A stretch of DNA of 10,580 nt, taken from positions 1 through 10,580 of the forward strand of contig JAOTYS010000131.1 of the NCBI GenBank assembly GCA_029861795.1, read 5' to 3'. Shown here piece by piece: positions 5,564 to 10,580 of this stretch. How positions within the stretch are numbered: position 1 is the stretch's first letter; every line of letters begins with the position of its first letter. The translations under genes were made by a program, and so were the position numbers. The DNA comes from Gammaproteobacteria bacterium (GTDB lineage: Bacteria > Pseudomonadota > Gammaproteobacteria > Arenicellales > JAOTYS01). The notes below the pieces were generated by a model. It was not told the origin of the DNA. It ran no database searches and saw only the letters and a list, made by a program, of their open reading frames with translations.

Positions 5564-7162
5564 ATGAAGCAATACGATGTCATCGTCATCGGCGCCGGCC
5601 ACAACGGGCTGACCACAGCCTGTTATCTTGCCAGGGCGGGGCTCAACGTGATGGTGCTGGAGCGCAATCCCTACATCGGCGGTGCAGCAGTGAGTCGCGA
5701 GATCTATCCGGGATTCACTTATTCCAACTGCTCTTATGTTTGTAGTCTGCTGCGTCCTGAGATCATGCGTGAATTAGAGCTGTCCCGATTTGGTCTGCAA
5801 ATCATCCCCTATGAAGGTAGCGTCAGCATGATGCGCAATGGCGACTACTTTGCGAACTATGCTGACCACGACGCCAATCGTCGGGAGATTGCACGTCATT
5901 CGCGCCGTGACGCCGAAGCTTATGATCGCTACGCCCTGGAGGTATTGCGTCAATGCCGCTTTATCAAACCAATGCTGCTGACCACACCACCGGATCCCAC
6001 ATCGTTCAAGCCCCGGGATCTGCGCGGTCTGTGGGATTTAGGTAAGGCCTTTTATGACCTCGGCGAGAAGCAGATGTATGACACGATTCGCTTCTGGACG
6101 ATTAGTTGTGCCGACTTTCTGGATCAGTATTTTGAAACTGAGGTGATCAAGGGACATCTGGCCGGCAGCTCAATCATAGGCACTGCGCTGGCACCGCGCT
6201 CACCGGGATCCGCTTATGTGTTGCTACATCACTACATGGGGGAAGTCGACGGCAATATCGGTGCATGGGGTTATGCCCGTGGCGGGATGGGTTCGGTGAC
6301 TCAGGCGATGGCGAAATCGCTGCAAGCTTCAGGCGGTGAGATCCGCACCGAGGCGGAAGTGAGTCAGATTATTGTACGCGAAGGCAAAGCAGTAGGGGTC
6401 GCGCTAGCAGACGGCGAAGAGGTGCACGCTCGTACCGTGGTGTCCAATCTCGATGTGAAACGTACCTTTCTTAAGGTTATGGACGAAGCAGATTTGCCTG
6501 CAAATTTTGTGAAACGGGTGCGCAATTTCAAAATTCGTGGCTCGTCGGGAAAACTCAACATCGCCCTGGATGGACTACCGGATTTTCCTGCCCTCCCACC
6601 GGATTGCCCCGCACGCCAGGGCGACATGCATATCACCGATAGCATCGATACTTTGGAGCGGGCCTATGATGATTGGAAAAACGGCACATGGTCGCGCCAG
6701 CCGTATGTCGATATGTTAATCCCGACCCAGCTCGATCCCACCATGACACCGCCGGGCAAGCACTACATGTCAGTGTTTGTGCAGTACGTGCCGCCCTATC
6801 TGGCTGACGGTGAATGGGATGATGCCAACCGCAAGGCCTTTGGCGACACAGTGATTAATGCGATCGCCGAACATAGTCCCAACTTCAAAGACCTTATCTT
6901 GGATGTGGAGGTGCGCACTCCGTGGGATCTGGAAAATGAAGTGGGCTTGACCGAGGGCAATATCTTTCAAGGTGAGCTCACGATGGACCAGCTTTTGTTC
7001 AACAGGCCCATACCTGGTTACGCCCAATATCGCGCGCCGGTCGACGGTTTATATATGTGTGGATCGAGCACCCATCCAGGCGGAGGTGTGATGGGCGCTC
7101 CAGGGGCCAATGCGGCGCGGGAGATCCTGCGAGACCGCGGTGTGCGCTCAACAGCCAAATGA
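5564..7162 (+). CDS. FAD-dependent oxidoreductase, phytoene desaturase/PYROXD2-like (paralogue 1)
   Basis: A 532-residue cytosolic flavoprotein of the large NAD(P)/FAD-dependent oxidoreductase group that includes phytoene desaturases and PYROXD2. The N-terminal Rossmann motif YDVIVIGAGHNGL has Gly10, Gly12 and Gly15, with the ribose-binding Glu33 at the end of the second strand (VMVLERN), followed by IGGAAVSREIYPGF. The C-terminal FAD-binding signature is GSSTHPGGGVMGAPGANAA (500-518). Despite the name of the group nothing here points to carotenoids; no other carotenoid gene is present. The start at 5564 places the FAD motif at the normal distance; an upstream GTG at 5534 would add ten unconserved residues. 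The stop overlaps the next gene's start (ATGA, 7159-7162), so the two are translationally coupled. Reaction and substrate are unknown; oxidation of a C-N or C-C bond is the family's usual chemistry. Confidence 0.9.
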   Translation: MKQYDVIVIGAGHNGLTTACYLARAGLNVMVLERNPYIGGAAVSREIYPGFTYSNCSYVCSLLRPEIMRELELSRFGLQIIPYEGSVSMMRNGDYFANYADHDANRREIARHSRRDAEAYDRYALEVLRQCRFIKPMLLTTPPDPTSFKPRDLRGLWDLGKAFYDLGEKQMYDTIRFWTISCADFLDQYFETEVIKGHLAGSSIIGTALAPRSPGSAYVLLHHYMGEVDGNIGAWGYARGGMGSVTQAMAKSLQASGGEIRTEAEVSQIIVREGKAVGVALADGEEVHARTVVSNLDVKRTFLKVMDEADLPANFVKRVRNFKIRGSSGKLNIALDGLPDFPALPPDCPARQGDMHITDSIDTLERAYDDWKNGTWSRQPYVDMLIPTQLDPTMTPPGKHYMSVFVQYVPPYLADGEWDDANRKAFGDTVINAIAEHSPNFKDLILDVEVRTPWDLENEVGLTEGNIFQGELTMDQLLFNRPIPGYAQYRAPVDGLYMCGSSTHPGGGVMGAPGANAAREILRDRGVRSTAK

Positions 7163-8724
7163 TGGACGCTAAATACGACGCAATCGTTATTGGTGCCGGC
7201 CACAACGGCCTGGTGTGTGCTGCCTATCTGGCCAAGGCGGGGCGTCGGGTGTTGCTGGCAGAGGCCTCAGCAGTGGTGGGCGGGGCCGCGATCACGCTGG
7301 AATTGATTCCGGGATTTAAGGTGTCGACATGTGCCCACTTGGCCAACATGCTGCATCCCAAGGTTGTTCGCGAGCTGGATCTCAACCGTCATGGTCTGGA
7401 GTGGGCCAAGTCAGCGCTACCGACCACGGTGTTGGCGGAGGACGGGCAACATCTAACCACCTCCCAAAACACCGTCACCGGTATCGCAAGCGGCGCTGAT
7501 TCGGATCTTCAGTACTTTCCTAAATTCAACCAAAGATTAAGTAGTTACGCATCAATTATAAAATCATTTCTCGACAAAACTCCGCCTCGGTTGGGGACCG
7601 CCGACTGGTCCGACCGATCCAATTTGCTGAAATTGGGTTGGGCGGCTCGTCGACTAGGCCGTGACGACATGCGTGAGTTTTTGCGCATCGTCGGCATGAA
7701 TATCGCGGATCTGCTGGAAGAGTTTTTTGACAGCGAGTTGCTGCGCGGTGCGCTGGCGTGGGATGCGGTGGTCGGCAGTAACCTAGGGCCTCGATCGCCG
7801 GGAAGCGTGCTGACTTACCTTTACAGACTGGCGAGTCAGTCAGAGCGCGGTCTGGCATACCCCAAGGGTGGACTGGGTGCGGTCACCGCGGCGTTAGCCG
7901 CAGCAGCCCGTTCTTCGGGGGCGGAGATTCGAGCCGGTAGTCCGGTTGCTAAGGTGCTGTTGCAATCTGACAAAGTGGGTGGGATCAGACTTGAAAGCGG
8001 CGAGGAGGTGGCCGCGCCGGTTGTGATTTCCGGCGCTGATCCTCGACGAAGCTTTCTTCGTTTCGTGGGCAGCGAAAATCTAGATACTGGGTTTGTGCGC
8101 CGCGTGCGCAACATCCGTATGAAGGGGGTCACCGCCAAGGTTAACTTCGCCCTGTCAGCACTCCCGGCATTCTCCGGACTTGATGCTGAACGCACTGGAG
8201 GACGGCTGCTCATCGCGCCGGGGATCGACTATCTAGAACGCGCTTTCAACCATAGCAAATATGGAGAGTACTCCGAGTCACCTGGGATGGAGATTGTTAT
8301 CCCATCGGTGCACGACAATACCCTTGCACCCAACGGCAAGCACGTGATGTCGGTGATCGTGCAATACGCCCCCTATGATCTGCGTGACGACTGGGACCAA
8401 TCACGCGAGCAATTCACCGACTGTGTCATTCAATGCATTTCTCGCTATGCACGGGGGTTTTCCGATTCCATAGAAGCGTGTGAGGTGATTACGCCTTTGG
8501 ATCTCGAGCGCGACTTTCGAATGAGCGGTGGACATTGGCATCACGGTGAGATCGCCTTTGACCAATTCATGATGATGCGGCCTATGCCAGGGGTGTCGCA
8601 GTATTACACTCCGGTGCCCGGTTTCTACCTTTGTAGTGCGGGCTGTCATCCCGGTGGTGGAGTGATGGGGGCAGCCGGAATGAATGCCGCCAGGCAAGTG
8701 TTGGCCACGGAGGTGAACGCATGA
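7159..8724 (+). CDS. FAD-dependent oxidoreductase, phytoene desaturase/PYROXD2-like (paralogue 2)
   Basis: A 521-residue paralogue of the preceding gene product. The N-terminal YDAIVIGAGHNGL has the GxGxxG glycines 12, 14 and 17, followed by VVGGAAITLELIPGF. Parallel blocks along both proteins include LAPRSPGSAY versus LGPRSPGSVL, FVKRVRNFKIRG versus FVRRVRNIRMKG, GKHYMSVFVQYVPPY versus GKHVMSVIVQYAPYD, and the C-terminal CHPGGGVMGAAGMNAAR (496-512). The pair arose by duplication and may form a heteromeric enzyme or catalyse successive steps. The start chosen is the ATG at 7159, overlapping the previous stop by 4 nt; ATG at 7162 is an equally possible neighbour. An open frame continues upstream to 7057, but those residues lie inside the previous gene and are unlike the family. 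The stop again overlaps the next start (ATGA, 8721-8724). Substrate unknown. Confidence 0.9.
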   Translation: MMDAKYDAIVIGAGHNGLVCAAYLAKAGRRVLLAEASAVVGGAAITLELIPGFKVSTCAHLANMLHPKVVRELDLNRHGLEWAKSALPTTVLAEDGQHLTTSQNTVTGIASGADSDLQYFPKFNQRLSSYASIIKSFLDKTPPRLGTADWSDRSNLLKLGWAARRLGRDDMREFLRIVGMNIADLLEEFFDSELLRGALAWDAVVGSNLGPRSPGSVLTYLYRLASQSERGLAYPKGGLGAVTAALAAAARSSGAEIRAGSPVAKVLLQSDKVGGIRLESGEEVAAPVVISGADPRRSFLRFVGSENLDTGFVRRVRNIRMKGVTAKVNFALSALPAFSGLDAERTGGRLLIAPGIDYLERAFNHSKYGEYSESPGMEIVIPSVHDNTLAPNGKHVMSVIVQYAPYDLRDDWDQSREQFTDCVIQCISRYARGFSDSIEACEVITPLDLERDFRMSGGHWHHGEIAFDQFMMMRPMPGVSQYYTPVPGFYLCSAGCHPGGGVMGAAGMNAARQVLATEVNA

Positions 8725-9905
8725 GTGTATTGCCATACCAAGAACCGGTATTGCCGACACCGTTGCATCCACGCACCAGCGAGCTGTGTCGCGCCAATCA
8801 ATGGGTGCGCTGGGCGGGCTATACGACCGTAGACGTCTACTATGACGTCGAGCTCGAATATTTCGCTGTACGCAATGGTGCAACGTTGTTTGATCTCTCG
8901 CCGATGATCAAATATCGGATCGTAGGTCCCGAGGCATCACGCTATGTCAATCGTCTCATTACTCGCGACATTAACAAGATCAAACCAGGTCGGGTGGCCT
9001 ACGTGCTGTGGTGCAACGATGACGGCAAGGTATTGGATGACGGTACATTATTTCGCTTTAGTGAGAATGAATTTCGGTTGTGTGCGCAGGACCGTCATTT
9101 ATGTTGGTTACACGATACCGCCTATGGCTGTGACGTAGAAATCGAGGACGTCTCGGAAGAAATTGCCGCGGTTGCACTGCAAGGACCCACCTCATGTGCG
9201 GTACTCAAGCGTCTCGGTCTATCCGGAATCGAGACCCTTAAACCGTTTGAACTCAAACACTACGACTTTGCAGATTCGCAGCTACTGGTATCGCGCACCG
9301 GCTTTACCGGTGACCTTGGTTACGAGTTGTGGATCGATCCTCGACTCGCGATTGATTTGTGGGATAGCTTGATGCAGCCGAGCGATGAGTATGCAATTCG
9401 ACCCATTGGCTCGCAGGCGTTGGATTTGGTGCGGATCGAGGCGGGGTTTATCGCACCGCATGTGGACTTTATGCCGGCCGATGAAGCGCTGCGCAAGACC
9501 CGCGGACGTTCGCCGGTTGAGTTGGGTCTCGGGCGGCTGGTGAACTTCGACAAAGGTCATTTCAATGGCAAGCGGGCGTTGCTGCGTGAGCAAGAAGGCG
9601 AGACGCCACGTTACCGCCTGGTGGGTTTGGACGTCGACGGCAATAAGCCGGCGCGTGATGCCTTTATTTATCACAATCGGAAGAAACAAGTGGGCCATGT
9701 GACCTCCGCCATGTGGTCACCCACATGTAAACGAAACATAGCGATTGCTTCCTTAGATGGCGATGCACCACAGGAGAACTTGTGGGTTGAGATCTATGTG
9801 TCCAAGGAACTTAAATGGGAGAAACAGATGGTGCCGTGCCACATCACACAACGACCGTTTTTTAATCCGCCGCGTCGCAGGGCCACTCCTGTGCCTGAGC
9901 GCTAA
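8721..9905 (+). CDS. GcvT-like aminomethyltransferase family protein
   Basis: A 394-residue stand-alone member of the GcvT fold family, whose members (glycine cleavage T protein, DMSP demethylase DmdA, C-terminal domains of dimethylglycine dehydrogenase and sarcosine oxidase) bind folate and usually accept or pass one-carbon units. Recognisable blocks: LITRDINKIKPGRVAYVLWC, then NDDGKVLDDGTLFRF (99-113); the SRTGFTGDLGYELWI block (191-205); LVRIEAGF (236-243); SPVELGLGRLVNF (264-276); and HVTSAMWSPTCKRNIAIASL (326-345), which matches the GcvT C-terminal GYVTSG..SP..G..IALA region. The gene is coupled to the flavoproteins by a 4-nt overlap, which strongly suggests joint function. This mirrors fused FAD-GcvT demethylating enzymes, so transfer of a one-carbon unit released by flavin oxidation to tetrahydrofolate is a reasonable guess, not shown. 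True GcvT is less likely because gcvH and gcvP are absent. Confidence 0.88.
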   Translation: MSVLPYQEPVLPTPLHPRTSELCRANQWVRWAGYTTVDVYYDVELEYFAVRNGATLFDLSPMIKYRIVGPEASRYVNRLITRDINKIKPGRVAYVLWCNDDGKVLDDGTLFRFSENEFRLCAQDRHLCWLHDTAYGCDVEIEDVSEEIAAVALQGPTSCAVLKRLGLSGIETLKPFELKHYDFADSQLLVSRTGFTGDLGYELWIDPRLAIDLWDSLMQPSDEYAIRPIGSQALDLVRIEAGFIAPHVDFMPADEALRKTRGRSPVELGLGRLVNFDKGHFNGKRALLREQEGETPRYRLVGLDVDGNKPARDAFIYHNRKKQVGHVTSAMWSPTCKRNIAIASLDGDAPQENLWVEIYVSKELKWEKQMVPCHITQRPFFNPPRRRATPVPER

Positions 9906-9926
9906 CGTAGCTTGCAGCGGTTAGCG
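9900..9926 (+). other. Small hairpin between GcvT-like gene and aminotransferase
   Basis: CGCTAAC (9900-9906) and GTTAGCG (9920-9926) form a perfect 7-bp stem with a 13-nt loop, overlapping the stop codon of the GcvT-like gene. No T-run follows, so it is not a standard terminator; it could be an mRNA processing or stability element, or chance. Confidence 0.3.
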
Positions 9927-9967
9927 GCTCTCTATTTCGCAGCACCATTACTCGACAGGAATTTATG

Positions 9968-10580
9968 ATGAAATCAAATGCTCAATTTAACACCTTGCAA
10001 TTGCAAGACTACGACAATCTTTGGGTGCATCCTTGGGACAATTTGCAACGTGCGGGAAAGAACGAAAGAACCATAGTGGGTCAATCAGAAGGAATTTATA
10101 TCTATGACACAGATGGAAACAAACTGATCGATGGCCCTGCAGGGATGTGGTGCGTGAACATCGGTCATGGACGCGCTGAGATGGCACAGGCGATTGCCGA
10201 GCAGGTGTTGCAGATGCCGTACTACAGCCCGTGGTCGCTGGCAAACGCGCCTGCTGCGGAGCTTGCCAAGCTACTTGCAGAGCTTTCCCCTGGAGATTTG
10301 AATCACGTTTTCTACACCACTGGGGGTTCCACTGCGGTGGATTCTGCGTTGCGCTTTGTCATGTTCTTTAATAATTACCTCGGTAGACCGGAAAAGAAGC
10401 ACGTCATCTCCAGACAAAAGGCCTATCACGGCAGCACTTATCTTGCTGCTTCTTGTTCAGGCAAAGAACGTGATAAGAACTATTTGGATTTCGAGAAGGG
10501 GTTTGTCCACCACCTGCCAGTGCCTGATCGTTATCGTCGTCCCAAAGGGATGTCTCTCGAGGATTTTTGCACGGAGAAAG
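9968..10580 (+). CDS. Class III aminotransferase (partial, runs off window)
   Basis: The first 204 residues of a PLP-dependent omega-amino-acid:pyruvate-type aminotransferase, open to the window edge. Family landmarks: HPWDNL (21-26), GIYIYDTDGNKLIDGPAGMW (42-61), YYSPWSLANAPAAELA (85-100), the PLP phosphate-binding TTGGSTAVDSALRF (117-130), and the ring-stacking AYHGST (152-157). The catalytic Lys lies beyond the window. The class acts on terminal amines such as beta-alanine, taurine, putrescine or GABA, passing the amino group to pyruvate or 2-oxoglutarate; the substrate cannot be told here. AGGAA at 9957-9961 favours the second of two adjacent ATGs (9968; the other is at 9965). The gene follows the GcvT-like gene after 62 nt on the same strand, with its own ribosome-binding site, so it is probably in the operon and may remove nitrogen from the product of the flavoproteins. 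Confidence 0.9.
   Translation, partial: MKSNAQFNTLQLQDYDNLWVHPWDNLQRAGKNERTIVGQSEGIYIYDTDGNKLIDGPAGMWCVNIGHGRAEMAQAIAEQVLQMPYYSPWSLANAPAAELAKLLAELSPGDLNHVFYTTGGSTAVDSALRFVMFFNNYLGRPEKKHVISRQKAYHGSTYLAASCSGKERDKNYLDFEKGFVHHLPVPDRYRRPKGMSLEDFCTEK

Noticed and set aside
5564..8724. Carotenoid biosynthesis genes, suggested by phytoene-desaturase-like proteins
   Set aside because: No phytoene synthase or other carotenoid gene is present; the context is a GcvT-like protein, an aminotransferase and a BetI-like regulator, and this oxidoreductase group is functionally broad.
1..10580. CRISPR arrays, insertion sequences and attachment sites
   Set aside because: I saw no regularly spaced repeats, transposase fragments or flanking duplications; the decayed left part shows deletions without visible mobile-element ends.

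Overview
The window looks like a chromosomal stretch from a proteobacterium, most likely a gammaproteobacterium. The evidence is a type IVa major-pilin gene with a Pseudomonas/Neisseria-type N-terminus, a BetI-like TetR regulator, an M23 peptidase with a proteobacterial-type signal peptide, and mid-range GC. Species cannot be named from sequence alone.

Left part (about 1-2520) is gene-poor and partly decayed, and everything convincing in it is on the minus strand. It holds a broken phytanoyl-CoA dioxygenase (PhyH) family gene (160-603) with a large internal deletion, a frameshift and probably a lost start codon. Next comes an intact orphan type IV pilin (1006-1428). The pilin is flanked by two small genes (753-965 and 1867-2064) that encode proteins sharing an unusual Arg-rich motif of the form ERR...R(W/F)EP.K..RR...GRR. 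The rest of this part shows no confident gene.

Middle part (2525-5266): a complete PLP-dependent class V aminotransferase of the cysteine desulfurase-like family on the plus strand converges with a minus-strand pair. That pair is a BetI-like TetR regulator followed 5 bp later by a secreted M23 metallopeptidase, probably co-transcribed.

Right part (5267-10580): a divergent control region carries an 18-bp near-perfect palindrome, a good candidate TetR operator, next to a plausible sigma70 promoter. Downstream runs a plus-strand operon of two paralogous FAD-dependent oxidoreductases (phytoene-desaturase/PYROXD2-like) and a free-standing GcvT-like (aminomethyltransferase/THF-binding fold) protein, each joined to the next by a 4-nt ATGA overlap. 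After a 62-nt gap comes a class III aminotransferase cut by the window end. A BetI-like repressor, paired flavoproteins, a C1-transfer-like protein and an aminotransferase together suggest a catabolic module for an amine, possibly methylated. It would resemble an unfused version of the FAD-plus-GcvT architecture of dimethylglycine dehydrogenase and sarcosine oxidase. The substrate is unknown and this function is inference. This operon and the Arg-rich small proteins are the most promising candidates for undescribed biology in the window.
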